Below the pieces are notes generated by a model. It made no database searches. It saw nothing but the letters and a program-made list of their open reading frames with translations, and was not told the DNA's origin. A stretch of DNA of 64,000 nt from Bradyrhizobium sp. dw_78 (lineage in GTDB: Bacteria > Pseudomonadota > Alphaproteobacteria > Rhizobiales > Xanthobacteraceae). A program made the translations under genes and the position numbers. The stretch is taken from assembly GCF_018449525.1 (NCBI RefSeq), contig NZ_JAAVUS010000001.1, positions 806,001 through 870,000 of the forward strand, written 5' to 3'. Position 1 is the first letter of the stretch; each line of letters begins with the position of its first letter. Of the stretch, positions 53,944-63,117 are shown piece by piece.

Positions 53944-55359
53944 ATGAGCGAGACGTTTCCGAGCGCCACCACCCGGCCTGATTCCGCCATCATTCGCGAG
54001 CGCCAGCGCCTTTCGTTCGATCTGGACGCCGACATTTGCGTGGTCGGCGCCGGGGTCGCCGGACTGACCGTCGCCCTCGAGGCTGCCCGGCTTGGCGCCA
54101 GCGTCGCCGTGCTCGAAGGCCGGCATGTCGGCTGGGGCGCGTCCGGCCATCAGCTCGGCACCGTGATGCCAGGGTATAATCTTCCGATCGGCGATCTTAT
54201 CGCGCGTGTCGGTTTCGAGGACGCGCGCGAGATCTGGGCGCTGTCGCGGCAGGGCGCCGAATACGTGCGGAGCAACGCCACCGAACAGTTGATTCCGGGC
54301 ATTGCGTTGAGCGAAGGCGTGCTCGAAGTGTCCAACGTCGACGCCGGTGATCAATTGATCAGCCGGCTCCAGATGTTGAGCGAGGATTTTGAGACCGAAG
54401 TGGAGGGCTGGCAGGTCGAGCGCGTGCGCGACGAGGTCAGGACCGGACACTATTTCCACGGCGTCTATTACCCCAGGGCGTTTCAGATCGACGGCCGCAA
54501 ATATGTCCACGGCCTTGCCGCGCTGGCGCGGCGGGCGGGCGCGCGGATCTTCGAGGATACGCCGGTCGTCAGCATCGACTCGTCGGGCGTTCGCAAGCGC
54601 ATCGTCACGCCGTCGGCGCGGTTGCGCGCCTCCCATGTCGTGCTGGCCGGCAATGTCCATCTCGGTGCGCCGCTCCAGCGGTTGTCGGAAACGCTGCTGC
54701 CGGTGTGGCGCTACGCGACGGTGACCGCGCCGCTCGGCGAGCGCCTCAAGGAGGCGATCAGGTTTCAGGGCTCGGTGATGGACAGCGACGGCGTCGATCA
54801 TTTCCGGATCGTGAATGGCGACCGTTTGATGTGGGCGTCGCCGGAGACCACCTGGGCGGCGCGGCCGCAGCGTTTTGCCGGCGCCATCGCGCGCAGGATC
54901 CGCACGATTTTTCCGGACCTCGGCGATGTCGAGATTGCCGAGGTCTTCGGCGGCGCCACCGGGCAAACCGTGCATGGCATGCCGCAGATCGGGCAGTTGC
55001 GCCGAGGCCTGTGGGTGACGAGCGGCTTCGGCCGTCAGGGACTCAATACCTCGGCGATGTCAGGCCAGTTGATCGTGCGCAGCATCCTGGTGGGCGACGA
55101 CCGCTGGCGGCTGTTTTCGCCATTCGAACTGGTCTGGGCCGGCGGCCCGACCGGCCGGATCGCCGGCCAGCTGGTCGGCCTGTGGGGACGGGGAGCTTCC
55201 GCCGCGGCCGGCGCTTTGGCCCGTTACCGGGAACGCGCGCGCGCCCAGGACGATATTCGCGACGCGCGCCGGCTCAAGGCCAATCTCCAGGCCGGAACCA
55301 GGCCGCAAACGCGCCGGCCGCCGGCTGGAGCGGAGCGCGGCAAAAATGAGGGTGTGTAA
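53944..55359 (+). CDS. FAD-dependent oxidoreductase (DAO family, PuuB-like)
   Basis: A 471-residue flavoprotein with the FAD motif ICVVGAGVAGLTVALEAARLGASVAVLE at about residues 31-58 and GWGASGHQLGTVMPGY shortly after, as in gamma-glutamylputrescine oxidase-type DAO proteins. A C-terminal GVTGQ/GFGRQGLN-like FAD stretch (TSGFGRQGLNTSAMSG) follows. The C-terminal 50 residues form a basic helical tail. It probably oxidises an amine or amino acid, but the substrate is not determined. Confidence 0.87.
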   Translation: MSETFPSATTRPDSAIIRERQRLSFDLDADICVVGAGVAGLTVALEAARLGASVAVLEGRHVGWGASGHQLGTVMPGYNLPIGDLIARVGFEDAREIWALSRQGAEYVRSNATEQLIPGIALSEGVLEVSNVDAGDQLISRLQMLSEDFETEVEGWQVERVRDEVRTGHYFHGVYYPRAFQIDGRKYVHGLAALARRAGARIFEDTPVVSIDSSGVRKRIVTPSARLRASHVVLAGNVHLGAPLQRLSETLLPVWRYATVTAPLGERLKEAIRFQGSVMDSDGVDHFRIVNGDRLMWASPETTWAARPQRFAGAIARRIRTIFPDLGDVEIAEVFGGATGQTVHGMPQIGQLRRGLWVTSGFGRQGLNTSAMSGQLIVRSILVGDDRWRLFSPFELVWAGGPTGRIAGQLVGLWGRGASAAAGALARYRERARAQDDIRDARRLKANLQAGTRPQTRRPPAGAERGKNEGV

Positions 55360-55474
55360 AAAGAGGCTCTCGCAGGAAAGTGAGGAAGTTCCGGTCGATC
55401 GGGCGTAACTTCCTGGACTTGGCGCCGTATCACACGGTGAACACTTGGGCTTCGCTCAAAGCACGGAGATCGCC

Positions 55475-55993
55475 ATGTTGGACCGCCGCATTCTCCTCAC
55501 ATCTCTCGCCGGCCTGTTCGGCCTTTCCGCGTTTCGTTGGCTGCGCGCCACGCCGGCCCAATCCGCGGAGGCCCGGATCGCGGAGAAGTTCGAGATCGAA
55601 AAGACCGATGCGGAATGGCGCGCGCAGTTGACGCCGCAGCAATATGAAATCCTGCGCCAGGAGGGCACCGAGCGCCCGTGGTCGAGCCCGCTGCTGAAGG
55701 AGCATCGCAAGGGCACCTTCGCCTGCGCCGGCTGCGACCTGCCGCTGTTTTCCTCGGAGACCAAGTTCGAAAGCGGCACTGGCTGGCCGAGTTTTTATCA
55801 GCCGCTCGCCAACGCGGTCGCCAAGCGCGAAGACCGCACTTTCGGCATGTTGCGGACCGAGGTGCATTGCCGCCGTTGCGGCGGACATGTCGGCCATGTG
55901 TTCGACGACGGGCCGAAGCCGACCGGCCTGCGCTACTGCATGGACGGCTTCGCGCTGTCGTTTCATCCGGCGGCGGCGCCGTCGTCGACCTGA
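55475..55993 (+). CDS. msrB: Peptide-methionine (R)-S-oxide reductase MsrB, exported
   Basis: A 172-residue MsrB. Zinc ligands are C84, C87, C132 and C135 (CAGC and CRRC), GTGWPSF is the substrate site, and the catalytic Cys is C155 in GLRYCMDG. Unlike cytosolic MsrB it has an N-terminal twin-Arg, hydrophobic leader ([19 protein letters not shown]) that suggests Tat-type export or membrane anchoring. It reduces Met-R-sulfoxide. ATG 55475 is used; an in-frame upstream start ten codons earlier is less likely. A terminator follows at 56045. Confidence 0.92.
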   Translation: MLDRRILLTSLAGLFGLSAFRWLRATPAQSAEARIAEKFEIEKTDAEWRAQLTPQQYEILRQEGTERPWSSPLLKEHRKGTFACAGCDLPLFSSETKFESGTGWPSFYQPLANAVAKREDRTFGMLRTEVHCRRCGGHVGHVFDDGPKPTGLRYCMDGFALSFHPAAAPSST

Positions 55994-56044
55994 AGCCGAC
56001 GGACCGGTTTAAGCCCGGCAATTGTTGCCCGCCCGGCAATTGTA

Positions 56045-56073
56045 CCCCGGTCCCTGGACCGGGGTGTTTTTAT
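56045..56073 (+). terminator. Rho-independent terminator after msrB
   Basis: CCCCGGTCC (56045-56053) pairs perfectly with GGACCGGGG (56056-56064) and is followed by TGTTTTTAT. It separates msrB from the flagellar operon. Confidence 0.92.
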
Positions 56074-56104
56074 TTAAGTGGCTGATAAAGCGCATTTTTT
56101 TATT

Positions 56105-56119
56105 TGGCATGGCGTTTGC
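56105..56119 (+). promoter_or_regulatory. Sigma-54 (RpoN) promoter of the flgE operon
   Basis: TGGCATGGCGTTTGC matches the -24/-12 consensus TGGCAYG-N4-TTGC, with GG at 56106-56107 and GC at 56118-56119 exactly ten bases apart. Transcription would start near 56131, giving a leader of about 67 bases before flgE. Confidence 0.82.
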
Positions 56120-56197
56120 GATGTCTCTGTTCGATGACGGCTTTCGGCGCGGCGTGGCCCGCGGGCCGCACGGATCGAACGTGGTGGAGACAATGTT

Positions 56198-58819
56198 ATG
56201 GGTATCTTCGATGCGCTTAATACCGCGGTGGCGGGCTTGCAGGCTCAATCTTTCGCCCTGCAGAACATTTCCGGCAACATCGCGAACTCCTCGACGATCG
56301 GTTACAAAGGCATCGACACGACTTTCGAGGATCTTGTTGCAGATGCGTCGTCGCCGACCGGGCAGGTCGCAGGAGGCGTCGCTGCCTACTCGCAACAGAC
56401 GATAACGACATCAGGTACTGTCTCAGCATCGACCGTTGCGACCAATATGGCGATCAACGGCGACGGCTTCTTCTCGGTGCAGGGCACCACCGGCACCGTC
56501 GATGGTCAGCCGGTCTTCAGCGGTACCACCGACTATACCCGCGCCGGCGATTTCCAGCTCAATGCCAACGGCTTTCTCGTCAATGGCGCCGGATATTATC
56601 TGATGGGCGTTTCGGTCGATCCAAAAACAGGAAACCCGCTCGGCAGCGTTTCGCAGGTTCTCCAGTTTGAGAACAATTTCGTGCCGGCGCAGGCGACCAG
56701 CGCGATTCAATACGCCGCCAACCTTCCGACCAAGCCTGCGACGACGGCGAGCACGACGGCATCCGCCGGAACGATAACGGCCGCGGGAGGCCTCAACCCG
56801 GGTGACTTCGGCCAGAACCCGATGGTACAGGGCACGCCTGCCACGCCTTACGGCAATAATACGGTCACCGGTTCCGCCGCGGCGTCAACGTCGGGAGCGG
56901 TCACCACCGGAACGTTGCTTTCCAGCACGGCGCTGGGCAGCACGACCGGAACCGCCGTCGACAACCAGACCACGTCTGCCGTGCCGATCAGCGGCGCGAC
57001 ATTGTTGTCCGGCGCTGCGGGCACGGCTTCGCTGGCCCACGGTTTTGCGAACGGCGATACCATCACCGTTGGCACCAAGACGATCACCTTCAGCACCACG
57101 GCGGCCACCAGCACCGACGCCAATGGCGGCGTTATCAACCTGGGCACCGGAACGGTTCAGGACGTCCTCACTGCAATCGACCAGATCACGGCTACCTCGA
57201 CCCCGTCGACCATCAGCGGCGGCAAGATCACGCTGAGCGATAGTGCTGCCCCTCCCGAAGTGACGGTCACGAGTTCGAACACAACGGCTTTTAGTGCGCT
57301 TGGCTTCGGCAGTACCGGTACCGTCACCACTACGGGCGGAACTGCCACCGGAACCCTCGTCGATAACCAGACCGCGACTCCCGTGCCGGTCTCGGGCGCG
57401 ACGCTGTTGTCCGGCGCCGCGGGCACGTACTCGCTGGCCTCCGGTTTTACGGCCAGCGACACCATCACCGTCAACGGCAAGACGATCAGTTTCAGTACCA
57501 CCGCCTCCACCAGCATCACCGCCACTGGCGCCGTCATCAATCTGGGCACCGGATCGGTTCAGGACGTCCTCGATGCGATCGACAAGATCTCGGGCACGAC
57601 GACCCCGTCAACCATCAGCGCCAGCGGCGCGATCACGCTGAATGATAATGCGGGCAGTCTATCGATCACGAGCTCGAACTCGTCTGCTCTCGGCGCTCTC
57701 GGCTTCAGCGCCAGTACCATCACCACCCCAAGCGCGCTGTCCGCGAGCTTTTCGGCCAACGACACCGTCACGGTCGATGGAAAGACGATCTCATTCTATA
57801 ACTCCAGCGCCACGCCCCCTGGCTCTCCCGGCGGCGTAGCCGGTACCACCTACCTCGATCTGGCGACTGCAACGGTCGGCGATCTCTTGAGCGCTATTGC
57901 TACCGCCACCGGCGGCCCGGCTGCCACGATTAGCAGCACCGGCGCGATCACGCTGAATAGCGGCACGGCAGCCGATCTCAGCGTCTCCAGCAGCAATACA
58001 TCGGCGTTCGGGGCACTTGGCTTCACAGACCCGATGACGGCAGCCCGCACCGGCGGCGGCACGGCCGGCACCGGCGTCGTCATCGGCAACGACCTCACGG
58101 CTTTCACCAATGAAAGCATCAGTGGCGGCGCGGTAACGGCTTACAACTCGGCGGGAACACCGGTTAACCTGCAAGTGCGATGGGCCCTGACCTCCAATGC
58201 GGGCGGTCAAGACACCTGGAATTTGTTTTATCAAACCGATACCAGCGCGACCGGCACGCAGGTCGCATGGGTCAATGCCGGCACGAACTTCGTCTTCAAT
58301 GCCAACGGGTCGTTGTCGAGTCCGTCCAGTTCGGCCGTCACCATTCCCGGAGTGAGCGTGAACAACCAAGCGCTCGGCGATCTGACGTTGAACGTCGGAC
58401 AAGGTGCTTTGACGCAATACGCCAGCACCAGCGGCGCTGCGACCGTCAACACCTTTACCCAGAACGGCTATGCCGCCGGCCAGCTTCAGTCAGTCGCCAT
58501 CAACAATAACGGCCTCGTGGTCGGAACCTTCTCCAACGGGCAGAACCTCGATCTGGCCCAGGTCACGCTGTCGCATTTCAACGGCACCAATTACCTGCAG
58601 TCTCTCAGCGGCGAAGCGTATGCCGTGACGTCACAGTCCGGGCCTGCCATCTCCGGCGCATCAGGTACGATCAGCGGTTCGTCGCTCGAAGGATCGAATA
58701 CCGACATCGCCGACGAATTCACCAAGCTGATCGTGACCCAGCAGGCCTATTCGGCAAATACCAAGGTGATCACCACGGCCAACGACATGGTTCAGGATCT
58801 CCTGAACGTGCTGCGCTGA
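56198..58819 (+). CDS. flgE: Flagellar hook protein FlgE, expanded with repeated modules
   Basis: An 873-residue hook protein, about twice the usual 400-450. The N-terminal helix MGIFDALNTAVAGLQAQS and FALQNISGNIANSSTIGYKGIDTTF and the C-terminal SNTDIADEFTKLIVTQQAYSANTKVITT are the flagellar rod/hook D0-D1 pairs. Between them, residues 255-388, 389-510 and 511-611 are three copies of one module (DNQT-x-PV/I-SGATLLSGAAG, TITV-KTI-FS, INLGTGTVQDVLTAID, PSTIS). That resembles the DUF1522 domain of alphaproteobacterial flagellins. It is the first gene of an operon with flgK and flgL behind a sigma-54 promoter. Confidence 0.9.
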   Translation: MGIFDALNTAVAGLQAQSFALQNISGNIANSSTIGYKGIDTTFEDLVADASSPTGQVAGGVAAYSQQTITTSGTVSASTVATNMAINGDGFFSVQGTTGTVDGQPVFSGTTDYTRAGDFQLNANGFLVNGAGYYLMGVSVDPKTGNPLGSVSQVLQFENNFVPAQATSAIQYAANLPTKPATTASTTASAGTITAAGGLNPGDFGQNPMVQGTPATPYGNNTVTGSAAASTSGAVTTGTLLSSTALGSTTGTAVDNQTTSAVPISGATLLSGAAGTASLAHGFANGDTITVGTKTITFSTTAATSTDANGGVINLGTGTVQDVLTAIDQITATSTPSTISGGKITLSDSAAPPEVTVTSSNTTAFSALGFGSTGTVTTTGGTATGTLVDNQTATPVPVSGATLLSGAAGTYSLASGFTASDTITVNGKTISFSTTASTSITATGAVINLGTGSVQDVLDAIDKISGTTTPSTISASGAITLNDNAGSLSITSSNSSALGALGFSASTITTPSALSASFSANDTVTVDGKTISFYNSSATPPGSPGGVAGTTYLDLATATVGDLLSAIATATGGPAATISSTGAITLNSGTAADLSVSSSNTSAFGALGFTDPMTAARTGGGTAGTGVVIGNDLTAFTNESISGGAVTAYNSAGTPVNLQVRWALTSNAGGQDTWNLFYQTDTSATGTQVAWVNAGTNFVFNANGSLSSPSSSAVTIPGVSVNNQALGDLTLNVGQGALTQYASTSGAATVNTFTQNGYAAGQLQSVAINNNGLVVGTFSNGQNLDLAQVTLSHFNGTNYLQSLSGEAYAVTSQSGPAISGASGTISGSSLEGSNTDIADEFTKLIVTQQAYSANTKVITTANDMVQDLLNVLR
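56960..58031 (+). repeat. Three tandem modules inside flgE
   Basis: Module 1 at 56960-57361, module 2 at 57362-57729, module 3 at 57730-58031. Modules 1 and 2 are close in sequence and share the order SGAATLLSGAAG, then DTITV, then GTG-VQDVLDAIDKI. Module 3 has the variant TVDGKTISFYNSSATPPG, which is the variant also present in FlgL. Confidence 0.85.
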
Positions 58820-58868
58820 CCCGCGTTGATTGCCTTTTGTGTGATGTGAACCAAGGCGGGCCATAAAC

Positions 58869-60731
58869 ATGGGTTTGAGTTCAGCCCTTGCAACCGCAAT
58901 GTCCGGTCTGCGCGCCAACCAGGCGGCGCTCTCGATTACGTCGTCGAATGTCGCGAACGCGCAAACGCCTGGCTACGTCACGCAAAGCGTCAATCAGGTC
59001 GAAGTTGCCAGCGGTGGTATCGGCTCGTCTGTCGAGGTCACCGGCGTCAATCGCGAACTCGATACCTACGTCCAGAGTCAGTTGCGCACGGAAACCGCCG
59101 GCGGCGCCTATGCCGACCAGATGTCCAATATCCTGGGCCAGTTGCAGAGCGTCTACGGTACTCCCGGCGGTGCGGGCACGCTCGAAAACGCGCTCAGCAG
59201 CTTCACCTCGGCGTTGCAGGCGATATCGACGGGCTCGGGCAGCGCGTCCTCGCAGTCCGTTGCATTGACGGCCGCGCAAAACCTGGCGCAGTCGCTGAAT
59301 TCGACGACGCAGAGCATCCAGGCGCTGCGTTCGAACGTCAATCAGGATCTCGGCAATTGCGTCAGTCAGGCCAACGCGGCGATGACCGCGATCGCCAACA
59401 TCAATACCCAGCTTCAGGGATTGAGCCCGACCGATCCCGCCGCAGCGACGCTGGAAGATCAGCGCGATAGCGCCATCAACACGCTGTCAAGCCTGATGGA
59501 CACGCGCACGGTCACCAGTTCGTCCGGCGAGGTCAGCGTCTTTACCAATGCCGGCGTTCAGCTCGTCAGCGGCGGCCTTGCGTCGACGATGTCGTTCAGT
59601 TCGCCGGGAACGCTGACGGCCAACTCGCTGTACAACACCAACCCCGCTCAATCCGGCGTCGGGTCGCTCACGATCCAGCTCCCGAACGGCGCCAGCACCG
59701 ACATGGTCGCGACCAACGCGGTCAGCTCGGGCCAGATCGCCGCCGATCTGACGCTGCGCGACCAGACCCTGGTACAGGCGCAAACCCAGGTCGATCAGCT
59801 CGCGGCGACGCTTTCGAGCTCGCTGTCCGACACGACCACGGCCGGCACCGCGGTCGCCGGACCGCCGGCAGGTTTCAGCGTCGACACCTCGGGCATGGTG
59901 GCAGGCAACACGGTCAACCTGACCTATACGCCCGCCGGGACCAGCACCCAGCAACAGATATCGATCGTCAACGTCGCCGATTCGTCGGTGCTGCCGCTGC
60001 CGAACGCGCCGAATGCCAATCCAAAGGTGATCGGAGTCAATTTCTCCAACGGAATGTCGTCGGTCGTCTCGCAATTGAACGCGGCGCTCGGCGGCACCGG
60101 CATTCAGTTCTCGAATCCGTCCGGAAACACCTTGAGCGTGGCCGGATACGCTTCTGCGACCGTCAGTGCCCTCTCGGCGACGACGACGGCATCGTCGCTG
60201 CAAGATGGAAGCGCCGCTCTCCCGCTGTTTACCGACGGCGGCACATCGTACACCGGCGCGATCACCGCGGGCGGCTCGCAAATGACCGGCTATGCGGGAC
60301 GCATCACCGTCAATCCGGCGCTGCTGAACAATCCATCGGCGCTCAGCGTCTACAGCACATCCCCGCCGACCGCTGCCGGCGACACTACGCGGTCCGACTA
60401 TCTGTTTTCGCAGCTCACCAACGCCACGTTCAACTATTCGACGCAAACCGGACTGGGATCCACGGCGGCGCCTTTCAACGGCACGATCACGGATTACCTG
60501 CAGCAATTCATCAGCCAGCAGGGCAATGCGGCCACGCAGGCGACGCAATTGCAGCAGGGCCAGGACGTCGTGGTCAGCACGTTGCAGGAGAAATTCAACT
60601 CGACCTCCGGCGTCAATATCGACACCGAAATGTCGAACCTGATTCAGTTGCAGAATGCCTATGCCGCCAACGCTCACGTCATGTCGGTGATTCAAAGCAT
60701 GATGAACAGCCTGCTACAGGCTCAAACGTAG
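58869..60731 (+). CDS. flgK: Flagellar hook-associated protein FlgK (HAP1)
   Basis: A 620-residue hook-filament junction protein of usual length. The N-terminal LATAMSGLRANQAALSITSSNVANAQTPGYVTQSVNQVEV and C-terminal GVNIDTEMSNLIQLQNAYAANAHVMSVIQSMMNSLLQ are the FlgK terminal helices. TTTASSLQDGSAALPLFTDGG lies in the middle domain. It does not carry the modules found in FlgE and FlgL. The gap after flgE is 49 bp, and flgL starts 11 bp downstream. Confidence 0.93.
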   Translation: MGLSSALATAMSGLRANQAALSITSSNVANAQTPGYVTQSVNQVEVASGGIGSSVEVTGVNRELDTYVQSQLRTETAGGAYADQMSNILGQLQSVYGTPGGAGTLENALSSFTSALQAISTGSGSASSQSVALTAAQNLAQSLNSTTQSIQALRSNVNQDLGNCVSQANAAMTAIANINTQLQGLSPTDPAAATLEDQRDSAINTLSSLMDTRTVTSSSGEVSVFTNAGVQLVSGGLASTMSFSSPGTLTANSLYNTNPAQSGVGSLTIQLPNGASTDMVATNAVSSGQIAADLTLRDQTLVQAQTQVDQLAATLSSSLSDTTTAGTAVAGPPAGFSVDTSGMVAGNTVNLTYTPAGTSTQQQISIVNVADSSVLPLPNAPNANPKVIGVNFSNGMSSVVSQLNAALGGTGIQFSNPSGNTLSVAGYASATVSALSATTTASSLQDGSAALPLFTDGGTSYTGAITAGGSQMTGYAGRITVNPALLNNPSALSVYSTSPPTAAGDTTRSDYLFSQLTNATFNYSTQTGLGSTAAPFNGTITDYLQQFISQQGNAATQATQLQQGQDVVVSTLQEKFNSTSGVNIDTEMSNLIQLQNAYAANAHVMSVIQSMMNSLLQAQT

Positions 60732-60741
60732 GACGCTGAAG

Positions 60742-63069
60742 ATGTCGATAAGTAGCATAAATTATGGTTCTTCTGTCCTTGGCCAGTCGGTACAAAACCT
60801 CAACAACCAGCTCACGACGCTGTCGACGCAGCTTTCGACCGGGTTGAAATCCACCAACTACGCCGGGATGGGCGTCAACGAAGGATTCGCGGTCGCCGCG
60901 CGCGCGCAGCTCTCGAACCTCACCGCCTTCGGCACGACGATGACCAACGTCAATACGATCATTGCCGCAGCCAACACCGGGCTGCAATCGCTGTCGGATA
61001 TCAGCGGGTCCGTGCAGAGCAGCGCGTCCTCGTCGCCGCAAAGTCTGGACAGCACCGGGCAGTCCGTCGCCCAGGAGAACGCGGCGACGCAACTTTCCTC
61101 GATGGTCGGCATTCTGAATACCCAGGTCGGCGACCGCTATATTTTTTCCGGCAGCGCGATCACCACGCCGGCGGTGGCCTCCACCGATGCCATCATGAAC
61201 GGCACCAGCACCCAGGCCGGATTGAAACAGGTGATGGCCGAGCGGGAGCAGGCCGATCTCGGCACCGACGGCATGGGACGGCTGGTCGTTTCGCAGCCGA
61301 CGACGACCTCGGTGCAGGTCGGCGAAGATGCCGCCGGTTCGCCGTTCGGTCTCAAACTGAATTCGGTCACGTCCTCGTTGACGGGCGCCACGGTCACCGG
61401 CCCGTCCGGCTCGCCGGCCGCGATCTCGGTCGCTCTCGGCGCCACCAATCCGAATCCGGGCGATCAGGTCAGCTTCACCTTCAATCTTCCCGACGGCAGC
61501 AGCCAAACCGTCCAGTTGACGGCGACGAGCACCTCGCCGGCGCCCACCGGCAGTTTCACCATCGGCGCCACGCCGGCCGACACGGCGTCGAACCTGAACA
61601 CGGCCCTGACCTCATCGATCAGCACGCTTGCCAATACCTCGCTGGTGGCGGCATCGGCCGTGGTCGCGGGCGACAATTTCTTCAACACCGACAGCATCGC
61701 CATCGGCGGCGTCGCGACCAACCAGAACACGACTCCGGTGCCGGTCTCGGGCACGACGGCCTTGTTATCCGGCGCGGCCGGCTCAGATTCGCTGCCCTCT
61801 CCCGGTTTTGCGGCCGGCGACACCCTCACGGTCAACGGCACGACGATCCAGTTCTATAACTCCAGCACCACGCCGCCCGGCACTCCCGGCAGCGTAACCG
61901 GTACCAGCTATGTCGATCTGGCGACCACGACCGTCGGCGGCCTCCTGGGCGACATCGACACGATTACGGGCACGACGACTCCCTCGACCGTCAGCGGCGG
62001 CGTGATCACGCTGAACGACGACGCCGGGAGCCTGTCGGTCACGAGCTCGAACACGAACGCTTTCACCGCGCTCGGCTTCAGCGGCACCGTCACCGGCGCA
62101 ACCGCCGCCGGCACCGTGGTCAACAGCCAGGCCACGACTCCGACGCCGCTGCCGATCACGGGTGCGACGGCGTTGTCCGGTGCCGCCGGCACGGATTCGC
62201 TGGGGGGAGGCAGTTTTGCGGCCGGCGACACCCTCACGGTCAACGGTTCGACCATCCAGTTCTATAACTCCGGCACCACGCCCCCGACCGCTGCCGGCAC
62301 CACGTCCGGCACCACCTATGTTGATCTCGCGACCGCGACCGTCGGCGACCTCTTGGGTGATATCGATTCGATCACCGGCACCACGACCCCGTCGACCATC
62401 GACGGCGGCGTGATCACGATCCATACCGACGATGCCTCCAGCCTGAAGATCACCAGTTCGGATTCCGCCGCGCTGGCCGGGCTTGGTTTCAGCGGCGGCA
62501 CCGTCACCGCGATACAGCCGCCGCTGCGGGTCGGCGGCACGCCGCCGGGTTCGGCGACCACGCTCGTCAACGGTACCTCGAACACGGTGCAGTGGTACAC
62601 CGGCAATTCCGGGCCGGGTTCGGCACGGGCATCGTCGAGCGCGCGCATCGATACGTCGGAGACGATCAATTTCGGCGCGCAGGCCAACGAGCAGGCGATC
62701 CGCATCCAGATGCAAAACATCGCGGTGTTTGCCGCCTTCACGGCGTCGCCGACGGGGACCAATTCGGCAGCGCAGATCAATGCGCTGAGCCAGCGCATCT
62801 CGACCAATCTGACGCCGCAAGCTGGTCAACAAAGCCTTGCCGAAATGCAGACCGACTTCGCCAATGCGCAGACCGAAATCCAGGCCGCGACGGCCCGGCA
62901 AACCCAGACCCAGACCATGATGCAGAACATGATCGACCAGACCGAGGATGTTTCCACCGATCAGGTAGCCAGCGAATTGCTCGCGGTTCAGAACAGTTTG
63001 CAAGCATCTTATCAAGCGACTTCAATGCTTTCTCAACTCTCCTTGGTCAAGTATCTGCCGGCCGGTTAA
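60742..63069 (+). CDS. flgL: Flagellar hook-associated protein FlgL (HAP3), expanded
   Basis: A 775-residue protein, against about 300 for enteric FlgL. The N-terminal SINYGSSVLGQSVQNLNNQLTTLSTQLSTGLKSTNYAGMG and C-terminal TEIQAATARQTQTQTMMQNMIDQTEDVSTDQVASELLAVQ identify FlgL. A first inserted domain occupies about 200-320. Two copies of the FlgE-type module follow at about 327-458 and 460-590 (NQNTTPVPVSGTTALLSGAAG, TLTVNGTTIQFYNSSTTPPG, GDLLGDIDSITGTTTPST). GTYVDLATATVGDLLGDID is nearly the same as in FlgE module 3. It is the third gene of the operon. Confidence 0.9.
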   Translation: MSISSINYGSSVLGQSVQNLNNQLTTLSTQLSTGLKSTNYAGMGVNEGFAVAARAQLSNLTAFGTTMTNVNTIIAAANTGLQSLSDISGSVQSSASSSPQSLDSTGQSVAQENAATQLSSMVGILNTQVGDRYIFSGSAITTPAVASTDAIMNGTSTQAGLKQVMAEREQADLGTDGMGRLVVSQPTTTSVQVGEDAAGSPFGLKLNSVTSSLTGATVTGPSGSPAAISVALGATNPNPGDQVSFTFNLPDGSSQTVQLTATSTSPAPTGSFTIGATPADTASNLNTALTSSISTLANTSLVAASAVVAGDNFFNTDSIAIGGVATNQNTTPVPVSGTTALLSGAAGSDSLPSPGFAAGDTLTVNGTTIQFYNSSTTPPGTPGSVTGTSYVDLATTTVGGLLGDIDTITGTTTPSTVSGGVITLNDDAGSLSVTSSNTNAFTALGFSGTVTGATAAGTVVNSQATTPTPLPITGATALSGAAGTDSLGGGSFAAGDTLTVNGSTIQFYNSGTTPPTAAGTTSGTTYVDLATATVGDLLGDIDSITGTTTPSTIDGGVITIHTDDASSLKITSSDSAALAGLGFSGGTVTAIQPPLRVGGTPPGSATTLVNGTSNTVQWYTGNSGPGSARASSSARIDTSETINFGAQANEQAIRIQMQNIAVFAAFTASPTGTNSAAQINALSQRISTNLTPQAGQQSLAEMQTDFANAQTEIQAATARQTQTQTMMQNMIDQTEDVSTDQVASELLAVQNSLQASYQATSMLSQLSLVKYLPAG
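61720..62510 (+). repeat. Two tandem FlgE-type modules inside flgL
   Basis: Module 1 at about 61720-62112 and module 2 at about 62119-62510. Both carry TVNGTTIQFYNSSTTPPG or TVNGSTIQFYNSGTTPPT, YVDLAT and TITGTTTPSTVSGGVIT or SITGTTTPSTIDGGVIT, close to FlgE module 3. Confidence 0.85.
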
Positions 63070-63087
63070 TCCGCGAAGCAAATCGAA

Positions 63088-63117
63088 CGGAGAACTGCCA
63101 TGCGGAGAACTGACATG
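63088..63117 (+). repeat. Tandem duplication of a ribosome site plus start codon
   Basis: CGGAGAACTGCCATG (63088-63102) is followed directly by CGGAGAACTGACATG (63103-63117): 15 bp with one difference. Each copy has GGAG seven bases before an ATG, and the two ATGs are in frame. Confidence 0.95.
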
